This document shows, piece after piece, positions 1 through 11,012 of a stretch of DNA of 64,000 bases. The stretch is from Blakeslea trispora. Its lineage: Eukaryota; Mucoromycota; Mucoromycetes; Mucorales; Choanephoraceae. The notes beneath the pieces are model-generated. The model was not told the origin of the DNA and searched no databases. It saw only the letters and a program-made list of their open reading frames with translations. Location of the stretch: assembly GCA_025331445.1 (NCBI GenBank), contig JAIWNE010000046.1:169281-233280 (forward strand). The letters are read 5' to 3'. A program made the position numbers and the translations under genes. The first letter of the stretch is position 1. Each line of letters begins with the position of its first letter.

Positions 1-1312
1 ATAAGACTATGGACCCCGTTTGCTTTGAATACATAAAGCATTTTTTCAAGACCTGGTATGTTTATTTTGCAAACACTATTATCATTGAGCTCATTAATTT
101 TCTCCTCTTCAACTGTTTAGCTTGTGGTTGCATAGAAAGAAGGGCTTATACAGACGCCTTGCTATAAACGAATCAAGCTTCAACCATCTGCTGGTCTGGC
201 CCATCATGGAGTTAGCAGTTGATGACATAGATGACGAAGAGCTAACATTTGTTACAGCCGAACATGTACTCAAATCATCAGCTGAAGAGTACAAGGCCGA
301 TGGTTGTATTCTGTTTGGTGAAGATGAGATATGCCTGTTGGAGACTTCAGGAAAGTTTATGCTTGAAGATAACAGCAAGTAGAGATATATGTCGAAAGTT
401 TCATTCCGGAATTTAGCCGCAATTGATAGCCATTCTACAAGAAATAAACTTGCATGAAACAGGAAGGCATAGTATGCTTGGGAAGAAAAAGAGCTTTTTG
501 ATCATGACATCCTGATTCGTGCAAGTTTATTTCTTGTAGAATGGCTATCAATTGCGGCTAAATTCCGGAATGAAACTTTCGACATATATCTCTATGGCTA
601 TGACCATATCAAGATGACTTTCGGTGCTTTATGTCTTTTCAATGCAGTCTACAAGAAGCACTGCTGGGCCAACGAAGATACCGCCCTAAAGCTCAGGATC
701 CCTTTCGTACATGCCAGAGGTAACATCCTTTTTTAGTTATTACTACATGTTTTTGGCTAGATCATTAATTACCTGAAAAAAGATACGTGTTCAACTTTCA
801 CTTAGGCAACATGCTTCATCTTTGGTCGTTGGAGCTTTGCTCAACTAAGCTGTACTTGTCGAAAAAGGTGTATAAGTCTCTTGTACCAGAAAAGCTGAGC
901 AATACTAAGGACATTGTCACTTTGGGCAACTTTGTGTGGCTTTTGAAGGTAAGCAAAAGAGATACTTGCATTATATCAACAATTGCTGCTTGATTGAAAG
1001 CATTTTCTTTTGACTTCAGTTGCTTGTTAGAGTGCTGTTACCATCGTGTCGGTAGCGGATGACTAAATTTCTTCTCTAAACCATATTTAGAATGAGGTCC
1101 AATACGCTGTTAACATCGTAAAGACCATGAAGCAAGAGCATGAACAATATGAGCTCGACAATTTACTTGCTCAAAATGATAGTCGTCAATCAAGCCTCAG
1201 TAATCTAGTCGATAATGACATACAAAAACCTTGCAAGGGTGCCGGATATGGTATTTTGTTACCAAAAGAAAAGAACGCAGACGAGATTGATCTGAAGCAT
1301 AAAACTAAGTAA
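1..1312 (+). pseudogene. Unknown multi-exon protein gene, 5'-truncated by the window edge and interrupted by a MITE
   Basis: I do not recognise this protein. A first exon runs off the left edge to 55. It is followed by an intron (56-120, GTATG..TTTAG) and an exon from 121 in matching phase. The reading frame runs to Asn-Ser-Lys at 379 and is then stopped by the hairpin element at 382-592. The frame resumes directly after the element (Tyr-Gly-Tyr-Asp-His at 593 onward), which shows that the element landed in a working exon. Further coding pieces lie at about 785-948 and 1091-1312, with GT donors at 720 and 949. I could not find an acceptor that keeps frame into the 785 exon, so the gene may have decayed further. 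The protein is charged, with no evident signal peptide. It is probably one of the lineage-specific repeated gene families of Mucorales; no function is claimed. Confidence 0.55.
382..592. mobile_element. Hairpin MITE, copy 1 (211 bp, TA target duplication)
   Basis: Bases 382-454 and 520-592 are perfect inverted repeats (73 bp each; 74 if one A/T of the flanking TA is counted) around a short loop that contains AGTATGCTTGGGAAGAAAAA. The element is flanked by TA on both sides (380-381 and 593-594), as expected for a Tc1/mariner-type MITE. It sits in a coding exon, and removing it with one TA leaves the host reading frame continuous. A relative lies at 29644-29855. No coding capacity. Confidence 0.9.
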
Positions 1313-4057
1313 ATATATTTTGAAACCAAAATGATACAAATGTCTTCCATAATTTGCTAGTCTTCAAATGATAACACTACATCAATGTCAAAAAGTGATT
1401 TTGTTTACATATACTTATACACCCCTATCAACTCACATAATCACTGCACCTGAGAGGGTTTCCAGCTCCTTTCAACTCATATTGGTTGTATGGCAATCCT
1501 AGCTTTAAATAAACGTATCAAATTATACCTGTAATATATAGCACTATTGCAGAGTGAAAAATAAAGTTCAAATGAACTGCTCATCTCTATTGAAACACAA
1601 AAAAAGAAAGTGGAATACAACAGCGAGTTTCATTTTACCTGATAGGGATAAAGCGCAAAACGCCGTACTTTTAGGTGCTCCAGAATTTATGGTTGTGAAA
1701 AACCTTACTATTATCTTATTCACTTTGCGCTTTGACAGAGTAATCAGAAGAATAGCGAAGAATGAAGAGCTTACTTTTTTACTTGGAATATCAATATGAT
1801 CTTGAACAAAATCTAAAAACGATATCCTATCTTGATGCCATGCGATGTTCTTTTGATAGAAAGGTTTAAAATATAAGAAAGAGACATACAGCAAGGCTGT
1901 CTATACCAAGCTTGTTATTCAAAGATATCTGCATGAGCACAGTGAGGCATGTCTTTTTTTTTTAGGAACAATGTACTAAGCAAGTCTATGACTGTATTAC
2001 AATGAGTATAAACATATGCTCCACAACAGTTACGACGAGTTGTTGCCTGTCTAGTTGCATCCCTTTGCTTTTTTGTACACACTTTACAGTTTTTAAAAAA
2101 AAAGTGTTTGAGCAGTAGCCATTATAGATCAGAGAGTTTACAGACAGAATTGGTTGTTGTATGTTTCAAGCAAGCATTAGGATTGGACTGGACTAGACTG
2201 GACCAGCTACTTCTACTTGTGTTTTTCTTTAGCGGATGTGCTAGCTTAAAGATAATAAAGCTTCTTAAGTGGTGCTTTTTTCTTTCAAGAACTAAACTGC
2301 CTCTTAACTCAAAACTACAAAAATACCATGGTTTTTTAAGAAGCTTCATAGACAAAAATTATTTCCAGTATTCTTTATTGTAGAGTATCTGTGTTTTTCA
2401 GAAAACCTGACAATGAATTATTTTTTGTTCATGTACGCATGCTAGGTAGCAACCTGTTGTATGAGTCTTGACCTACATAAGCGAATCTATTCTGTACTCT
2501 ATTTATTACTGCCTTCATCTCATACTATCAGTCGCTAGAAGATTAAGAAAATTAGTAGAATCGAAAAGTGAACATTTGTAATACTTTGGTAGAAATCAGC
2601 AAGTAACAGTATGTACGCTTGACATATAAGCTAACGATACTGTTTTTTTTGCATCATGTTAAAAGGTGTGGCAAAACCAGCTTTTGATGACAGCTGAGCG
2701 AACGCAACAGCGCCTTTAAAAAAAAGACTACCACCGCAGAACGAAACACGTTTGTCAGAGCAAGGATAGCTCTCTAGCCTATCAAAAGCTGCTTGGACGG
2801 TGTAACAATGTGCGGTGTTCCATCCAAAAAGTAGTCAAAATCAAATATAAATACTCCTCTATTTTTCGAATCAATAAATCAGAATCTTATCTTTTATCAA
2901 AACTCTATATCACAAAGTTAGTTTTTGCAAAGTAATATATAATCTTTACTGGAACACAACTCTAAAAGACATTGATCTAAAACAAAGAGGAATCATCCAT
3001 AAAGGAACCATTATATATAATAATCTGTGATTCTTAGTTTTAAATATATTTTATTTACCAACTGAAAAGAATATGAGAGTTAATATGTAATATACGATGA
3101 TAATTGTATAATTGTACTAACCAAAATGTTGGTAATGTGATATAAGATATAGGTAAAATATAATATGTAATAAAATTGGATAGTTAAAATAAAGAAGAAA
3201 AAGTGTTGAATAGGAAATAATGGATCAATGGGTTTTATACAAGATGAGTGTTGTAACATGACAATGGTCACAACAAGCAAACGCACAAAACTCAAAATGG
3301 TTACCAATTGAGGATTTAGGTAAAACAACTCAGCTCACAACAATAAGCAATTGAGACTATCTATCAGGAATTACTCTACTTGAAGGGACTTATCCTATAG
3401 AATTTAGATATTTGAATTATTCTAGCCTAGTGTTCAGAAACTATCGAAAATCTATTATTAAAAGAACTAGAGTTACTCTTTATTAATCAGAGGGATTATC
3501 TATTCTTAATTATCTATTGAACAGACGTTATCGAGACATTTATTGACTTGAGTTAGTCTTTCTTTAAAATCAATTGTATACTTTGTTGAGCGAGAATTAT
3601 TCTTCTATAATTACGGAAGGAACTATCTCCTAAATCTAAGACTCTACCCCCATTATTTCTTTATTAAACTACTCCCAAATCAGTTCGCTACTCACAGCGT
3701 GGTGCTCATTGCAAACTATAAATCAAGCCTCTTAAATATAAACCCAGATATTACAACGGGATGTGAGTTGCCTTTCTAAGTCCTTCAGCAACAGAGGGCC
3801 CTTTTTCGCCTTTATGTATTTATTCGGTATAGTCCATCTCGCAACGATGTCAAAGAAAAGAAGATAGCTTCCGCGTGTACAAGTATTTTAATTCATAGAC
3901 CAACATTGTCATTTAGAGGCTCCGAATTGGATTGCCATTGACTGCTGTGTCTAGGAGTTATTTTTATTTTTTTTTATGAGCGATGTTTTAATTTTTATAG
4001 TGAGCAATGCTTTTTTCTTTTTGTGAGGGAATAATTTCCGGAAATAGTGTATCGAGT
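1313..4057. other. Gene-poor AT-rich stretch
   Basis: No gene with convincing structure was seen. Between 1554 and 1894 both strands are open for about 80-108 codons in overlapping frames. This may be a piece of a repeated gene or transposon, but I do not recognise either translation. An 11-bp inverted repeat (AAGCTTCTTAA) occurs near 2258 and 2335. At 3700 the string TGGTGCTCATT follows a CA end, as at an LTR/primer-binding-site junction, and the 3.3-3.75 kb segment may be LTR debris. The last 100 bp before 4058 are T-rich and probably the promoter or leader of the next gene. Confidence 0.4.
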
Positions 4058-5172
4058 ATGGAAAATAAAAGTAAACCAAAGCGACCCGTCATTCAGCCAT
4101 ATATACCGGTCCATAGACGCAACAAACAACAGGATCTTGTGTCTAATACTTCGCCTACTCTGTCTCGTTCTTCATCAACAAAAGACGAACACGATGTCAA
4201 GAGACGAGGCCGAGGACAGTTTAGAGCGCCTGCTAATGAAGATCTTCCTTGCGAAGAAACAGAACCTGTAAGATCCTTTAGTTTCACTTCAACCTTTCTT
4301 TTTTCATCATGAAAGCTATAGGATATCATCCCTATTGAACAACCAAAAGAAAATGATACAACTGAAGAAGAGGAAGAGGAAGAGGAAGAGGAAGAGGAAT
4401 GGGAAACTTCATTAAACTTGAATGTCAAGTCAAAATTAGCAGTGACACCCGTTATAGAGAAACCAACCATAGCCATTCATGAATTAGGTCTGTCTAAAGA
4501 AATGTTTTCCTTTCTTTCACTCACTGTTAAATGATGGATGATATTAGAGGATGAAGCAACGACCGTCCTCGATTGTTATGATTTCCCCAGCTCATTTAAG
4601 ACATTTCATTTAAAGGATATCTTTAAAGAGTATGAATCGATGCGAGGTGGATATGATATCAAGTGGATGGATGATACCCGAGCACTGATTGTGTTTGAAC
4701 ACCCCGATACAGGTAAACTTCTCGACTACATACTCTATGTTTTTATTCATTGTTGTTTTCAATAGCAAAAAAAGCATATATTGAAAATTTACATAGTCCA
4801 TTATTCAAAATCAAACCTTATCGAGGTCCTATTGAAAGAAAGCGTATGTTTGGAGGGGAGGAGGGGGTTGAGTATCGCTTCTTGGAAAACTAAAATGCAT
4901 GCTAGCTTCTGGCCCTGTTCCTCGTAGGCCAGTGACAACAGACATGGTAGCAAAGAGATTGGTGCATAGTGCGTTAGGTGTTCGTTCTACAAAGACAGCT
5001 GAACAACGACAAGCAGAGAAGGATTTGCTGAAGGCCACAAGAGGTAATTTATTAAATAGATTTAGACTAGGTTTTTCATATTCACTTCATTTGATGACTA
5101 GAACAACGTCATGCTCAGAAAGCTAAAATAGCGAATAGAGAAAAAGCTATTGCAGATGCTTTTGATGAATAA
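4058..5172 (+). CDS. R3HCC1-like protein with an RRM-like domain
   Basis: Six exons splice in consistent phase: 4058-4267, 4322-4487, 4548-4712, 4766-4843, 4906-5043 and 5102-5172. They give about 275 residues. The N-terminus is basic and disordered. It is followed by a long Glu run (about residues 80-92) and then a compact domain at about 125-185 with the pattern of an aromatic Asp-Phe-Pro start, a Lys-Trp-Asp-Asp-Thr-Arg-Ala-Leu core and an Ala-Lys-Lys-Ala-Tyr end. This matches the RRM-like region of the R3HCC1/R3HCC1L family, where the Trp-x-Asp-Asp-Thr-x-Ala motif is typical. I saw no R3H domain. The C-terminus is rich in Arg, Lys and Gln and probably helical. I chose the start at 4058 because the upstream in-frame ATG at 4007 lies in the T-rich leader. 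Molecular role unknown; RNA binding is a plausible inference. Confidence 0.75.
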
Positions 5173-5311
5173 TAGCTTTATTGCTATTAACATATATGTA
5201 ATATATAATCCCTTTTTTGTGTGTGTGTGTATTATTCAGTTGATAAATGGTTTGTTTTAATAATATCAGTGTATCAATTAAATTGCATTTCTTTTCTTTC
5301 TCTGTTTAATC

Positions 5312-6432
5312 ATGATGGAAGAATATACAATAGCTGTATGTCATAAATACAATACAATAAATGTTGGCTCATTTCTTTTTCTGTAGTATGCAAAAGTAGG
5401 ATCTGAATGTACTGAAGACTCTTTAATAACTCCTTTATCTTCTGCATGTACAAAGGGCGAATTAGACTGTAATGGTTCAAGAAATACTTGTCCGTGTGAA
5501 GATAAAAAAATTACAGTGAGTCTTTACTAGTCAAGCCATCTATGGATGTTGCTCATCATCATACAAAAAAAAAGACGGGTGAGTTATGTTTAGGTAGCAT
5601 TCGTTCAAACTCAAGTGACATTGGCTGGTATCATTGGCAAGTTTAAAAATATTAAGAGAAAAGCTTGGCTTATTAAAGGACTTAAAAACAGGACATGTAC
5701 ACCTGATAGAATCATTCGGGACATTAAGTCTGAATACAGTAGACCCGAAGACATGGATGGTTATTCTGATCTTGAAGAAGAAGATATGGAAAGAATAAAA
5801 CGAGCATGGAAGTATGATCATATCCTCGAGATTGAAAAGCCTGAACCGTACATGAAACAGTAAGCGGAAATATATACATACACATCATATCATCTTAACG
5901 ATCATAAAATAAAGGCAGCCAAGGAAGGAAGAGGATCAAGTGGTTGCAGAGAGTGAAGAGATGCATTCAAAGTAAGCTATCGTTTTAGCTTTTCGCATGC
6001 TTCCTTTTAAACTATTTCTTTGATTTTATTAGCATGCAAGATCAAAATGATTCTAGGCAGAAAAAACAGCACAATCATCAAAGCTCTAAAACAGTATCTT
6101 CTGTACATAGCACGACTACTTCGAAAGTATTTCACTCCCTTTTTTAAGCAATAGTGTAACTAACACGTCACATTCAATAGATCAGTACCACCTCATGAGC
6201 ATGTCAAATCATCTAGTCGATATAAAAGCGCACCTATCCGAGTACCACCTCACAAACCTGTCAAAACATCACCTGCACGAGTGATGACTGTAAGAGCAGC
6301 AGGAAACGAATACAACCTTCCATCAACGTAAACTATCATTTAATTTGTTGTGTGAAAAACTAATTTATATTAAAAAAAAATAGTGGTTCCAAAGCTGGAG
6401 AACGACAAAACAAAAAGTCCAGACACCTTTAA
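5312..6432 (+). CDS. Unrecognised protein, multi-exon
   Basis: I do not recognise this family. Exons 5312-5335, 5387-5515, 5594-5859, 5915-5971 and 6033-6126 join in phase. They code for a Cys-containing N-terminus, a basic middle (Lys-Arg-Lys-Ala-Trp, about residues 60-80), an acidic patch with repeated Asp/Glu near a conserved-looking Trp-Lys-Tyr, and a Gln/Ser-rich tail. Two more pieces, about 6181-6327 and 6384-6432, carry a repeated Val-Pro-Pro-His-x-x-Val-Lys motif and a basic end with stop TAA at 6430. They splice in phase with each other but not with the exon ending at 6126. Either a splice site was missed, a base is missing, or the protein ends at the TGA at about 6196. The gene lies between two well-formed genes and about 140 bp downstream of its neighbour. 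Confidence 0.5.
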
Positions 6433-6490
6433 AAACCTATGGCTCTCTTTTTTTTTTCTTTTGGCTTGAAAAACAACAACAATAAAGGCA

Positions 6491-8890
6491 TTAAATAACT
6501 TGACTATGATTGTTGAAACTTTGGCTATCTTCATCGTCTTCTACTTCATGATCAAAAAACCAAGCTGCATGGGTAATCATACATTCTATCACTTTGCTTG
6601 CCAAATCGCTCTGTAAGACAGAGGCTGATATATCATCATTTTTGGGTCTCAAAAGTCCCATGGAAAATATCAGTGCAAGATTAGAGGCTTCCATCTTATT
6701 GACCTGACTCTGTAAACTGACAGTCTCCAGATGCTTGATGAGATACTTGAGCACTCTATAGTTGGCTAGCGGTAATATCTGTATAATCGATTTTAACCGA
6801 AACATACGCTCATCATAATCCTGTAATCGGGCTGCCTCAATCAGACGATCATAATTCTCAAAGGTAAGCAATGGATTCTTTAATTCACGGAAATAGAGCT
6901 TGAGTAAACCAGTGATCACATTGATGTCATTTTCTTGATCAAGCTTAATTTTCTCATGACCTAAAGGGAGAATTAGAATAAAGGCCTATGCTCTTTAAAG
7001 GAGAGTCTCTACTTGCATGAATTAAATTGTGCTTTGTATTTTTGAATAGCTGTTGTCTGTCCTGAAAGCCGATAGATGCCAACTGTATCAAGACCCCGTG
7101 CTTCCACTTGCTCTATACAAAGACGAACAACAAGAGGTACATTACCGTCTTTTTCTAGCTTAAGTGGCCCTCCAAAAACCTCTCCAACTAGAAAAAAAGA
7201 AAAGAAATGAGACTATCAACTCAAATTTGCATTGTAAGTTTGGACTGATGGTTATACCTGTAGAAGCATCTGTTGCTGTTGAGTTTGCTTGAGATTTAGT
7301 ATTGTTTTTATTTGATCTAGATAACCATCTGCTTAAAGAACTACCAGGTTTTGCTTCTAAAACAGTAAGTATCAAGCGGGATAGAAGGAAGCGTTACATA
7401 CCATTCTCATGTCCTTCATTGTGTTCAAGAGAAGAACGTGGTACAGTTTGTTTACGAGTTTCTAATAACTTTGAATAGAGTGGCATAGACCCTGAAATCT
7501 GAACAAGATCTGGCTCCTTAGACTGCCTTTCTTCCTGAACCGCTATCTTCTCTCTCATAAAAGAATCTGACCATTCAGAGTAGAGAGACTCGTTCGGCAT
7601 AGAAATAAAGACAGTAAGACGCTCTAATGGATCTTTAAGCAGCAAACTGAATTTCTTGCGTGTGTCTGCTTTGGTGGCTGGAGTAATCTCGAATGAGCGC
7701 AAATCAATTGCACCAAAAAGATGAATAGACTTTAAAGAGGAAGATCGCTAGCATATTTAGTTTCGTATAAAAGACAGATCAATAAGTATCAAGAAATAAA
7801 ACAGAGAGAGTATCTTTACTTTGCTGCTGTAATTAGAAAGGCTTTCTTTATAGGTCAATACGAATCCAAATGTTGTCAAGACAGCATAATAGTCCTTCCA
7901 TGAGCATTCCATCTTGTCTGAAGACACTTTTATTTGCACAGCGCTTTGAGCTCGAATCCAGTTGGGATGAAGTGCTTCTAAATTCTAGGGGATAGGCTAA
8001 AGTCAACAACTATGTCCACTTGACTTTCTCTATTGTAGTTCTTTATTATGGTTGTGATTATTTTACCAATCGATTCATGTCATAGACAATGTCGGTTAAT
8101 GTGATAGGCTCTAGGGTGTTTGTATACTTGTTCGGCTGTGGTTTCTCCCATTGTGACTCTCCTGTAGACTCGTTAAAAAAGTAAATAGTACCGCTTGGGT
8201 CATAAGAATAAGACCAACCCTGAGGAAGGTTATCTTCAGCTGTTGATAGATCAATCAATAGATTCTCTTTAGATTCGATTTTAGGTGCTTCTGGAATAAG
8301 TAAAGAACACTGGCGATAAGGATTGTTGGGCGATATGGTCTTGATATTATGTTCGGATGATAATGCTTCTGATGGTGTGTGTTTGATTCTAGTGGAAATG
8401 GGTGATGCAGAGGATTTCTAAGTCGATGTTATAAGTCTCTCTTTCTCTACTTGGCATATATATTTTGGCTTTACTTTCGAAAGACCCTCTTCTTCTACTT
8501 CTTCTTTTTTTAATTGAGAAAAAAAAAGTGTTAATATTCTATTTGAAAACTGTCTTTAAGAATATATAAACATATACATACGATTACATACCAGCTTCTT
8601 TCATAAGTGGTATCGTTCTATTAGCAGGAAAAAATCCAATCTGATCATTTAATTCACCTAAGCATCGAAAAACTGATAAGCTGAGTAACTTGTTTGTTTT
8701 GTTTTATAGGTTTACCTTCCCACCTAAAAAGAAAAAAAAACAGTCAGCCATCCATTGGACTCTTATGATGTTCAACTCACCAGTCATCGTTATGTTTCTC
8801 TAGTAACTTTATTCTGTCTCCCTCTTTAAAAGATAGCTCAAGGTTTCCTTCGGCTGTATAGTCCCAGTTGGCAATCAGGTATTGGGCCAT
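6491..8890 (-). CDS. Rho GTPase-activating protein with SH3, WW and PH domains
   Basis: From the ATG at 8890 the spliced product starts with an SH3 domain (Trp-Asp-Tyr-Thr-Ala start, Asp-Trp-Trp-Glu-Gly-Glu middle, Gly-Phe-Phe-Pro-Ala-Asn end). A WW domain follows (Leu-Pro-x-Gly-Trp through Trp-Glu-Lys-Pro, about 8150-8240), then a PH-like region (exons 7983-7820 and 7747-7403) and a C-terminal RhoGAP domain. The RhoGAP domain carries the Gly-Ile-Tyr-Arg-Leu-Ser-Gly loop with the arginine finger and the Asn-Leu-Ala-Leu-Ile-Phe motif. This is the order of the ARHGAP9/12/15/27 type. Its expected job is to stimulate GTP hydrolysis by Rho/Rac/Cdc42 GTPases at membranes during polarised growth. 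Oddities are an 8-nt exon inside the SH3 domain (8716-8723) and a GC-AG intron (6961-7016). Total length is about 600 residues. The stop is at 6491. Confidence 0.85.
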
Positions 8891-10491
8891 CTACTCTGTT
8901 GTTATGAAAAAAAAAGGGTAAATAGCACACCAAGTTGAATTTTGGTTGACCTTACTTTTCTCGTTTTAGGACGCCGATATAAACTTAAAAGCACTAATGG
9001 GCCAGCTTGCATTGATTAGGATAGGCTTCTTTCTAGAGAACAGCTGATACGCCTATGGATCATTTAATTGCCAGTGAATGGCTAGACTAAAGCAGTACTA
9101 AGAGGCTGCTGAAGTCAAAGTTATTGCTATTAAATTTTACTAAAAAAGAGCAATGAAACATGTCATTGTGTATCTTTTTATTAGATGTTTACTAGATTAC
9201 TTTGTTTTTTCTATGCTGTACAACAAAGCAGAGTCTTTTCCGTTTCTTTTGAATCGACAATCGTTTTCTAAAGCTGCATATACGCTTCTATTAGGAGTTT
9301 CTCTCTATAGTAGAACAGCTCAGGAATCAATCGAAATCCTTGTAAAATATGAGTGTAAAAATCAAATGAGCTGCATGACATAACAAGATACCCTTCATGC
9401 AAAGGTACAAATGTGGATTAAGAGAAAACAGAAGATATCATAGACAAAGAGTAGACACTTATTGTAGCACAAATGGCTTACCAAAATATTTCTCTTATAG
9501 ACATGGTTACAATGTCCATTTCATCTTTCAAAAAAATTAATGTTGATAGAGATCTATGTCTAGGTCTAAATGAACACAACACACGGGTAATAATACACAC
9601 CAGTTGCTTCCAACAAACAGTCTGTATTTAGCCTTTATTATCTTCTCAACGAATATAAGTTCTTTGCAAAGCAAGGATGACTAGTTTTTCTTCTTCAATT
9701 TGTAGCATAATGCATGAGCCGTTTCGATTCCTGAAATCCCCTACCTTTATATCTTTCAGATGAGTTCTTCTTAAATTCCTATTCCAACGGCTTTCAAAGA
9801 TACTACAAGCTATTAGAGTTGAGGCTTGTTCATGGCGCTTAGGACTAGGTGATGTTTGCTACATAGAGCTAGCCCCTCATCCCCACATTTATACTCTAAC
9901 CAATATATCAGACAATGAGCTCTTCAGCTAAATTATTATAATTATTCACTAACCTAAGCCTTTCCCTTGATACAAAAATCAGATGTTCAATTACCGTGTG
10001 TCAATTAGTCTTTGCAAAATCCAATAATCCTTTAAGCTTACCTTTTGGCCGTCTTTGTCAAAACACTTTAAGTACCACAATTTGACATATCCTTGCTATT
10101 ACATCGAACAAACTTTTGCTCTATCCATATGAGAAGAAAGCATGCTATTACTATCAGCCTCTCTAACGAATCTATGCATTTCATCCCTTCTTTTCTCTTG
10201 CTAGAAACTAAATTTCTTTCAAAGTCCACTTTACTCCATATGATTTGATTCTAAATCGTCATAGTCAGAACATGTTTGCCTCTTTTAATGCTGTTATATC
10301 CAGCATCTCGTAAAAAACTCTTCATTTAGTAGCTACCGTATTTTATCTGTTAATCAGTTTTACATTTGCTCGTCTCAACATTTTCACTTTTACTTTAGTT
10401 TGGCTCAACACTCCTTCTACCATAACAAACCTATTTAATTGAATGCACTTTAAAGTCTTCCATTTACAAATCAGTTATATATATCTGGTTA

Positions 10492-10664
10492 CAGTAGTCG
10501 CTCTATTTAAGGGTAGACAAAAATCCTGAAAACCTCACTCTTAGATACCAAACACCCTTAAATAAAATTGATTTTAGAGCTTGTATTGACAAAAACTTCT
10601 CAGAAGCCTACCCTTATATAGAGAATGCCTTTAAATAGAACACTCTTAAATAAAGCGACTACTG
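10492..10664. mobile_element. Short TIR element (MITE-like), 173 bp
   Basis: The ends are inverted repeats of about 23 bp starting CAGTAGTCGCT, with two mismatches (left end CTCTATTTAAGGGT, right end on the other strand CTTTATTTAAGAGT). There is no coding capacity. The CAGT start and TA just outside the left end fit a pogo/Tc1-like MITE, but the right flank reads CA, so the TA duplication is not intact. A related string pair occurs near 54.73-54.82 kb. Confidence 0.65.
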
Positions 10665-10950
10665 CATTCTTACTTTGGCTCATCAGTATGCATAAAGGCT
10701 TTATTATTAGCAACCAGTTTAGAAAGAAAGCAAAGATACTTGTATTCTTTCTGATAAAACTTGACTAATACCTTTCTTTTAACTATTTCAAACTCTTTCC
10801 TCTATTACTAATCGCATTTCATACCAAGACCCGCTTTGTCTTTACATCGCTGTTTGTTTAAAATTATACGTTCACTTGAGACACCCTATTGATTGTGTTG
10901 CATCAAGTTCTTGTACGGTATTTCATCTATGCTTGAACAACTAAAAAAAA

Positions 10951-11012
10951 AAGAATCAAACGAGAACAAATTTGAACATATAGATGTTCAAATTTGCTCT
11001 CGTTTGATTCTT
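10951..11012. repeat. Nearly perfect hairpin with a tiny loop
   Basis: AAGAATCAAACGAGAACAAA at 10951 is mirrored at the right end of 11012. The two 29-base arms pair with one mismatch (which would be a G-U wobble in one RNA orientation), leaving a loop of about 4 bases. A run of A precedes it. It lies in gene-poor DNA. It could be a fold-back element, an RNA hairpin, or the scar of a replication error. Confidence 0.75.
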
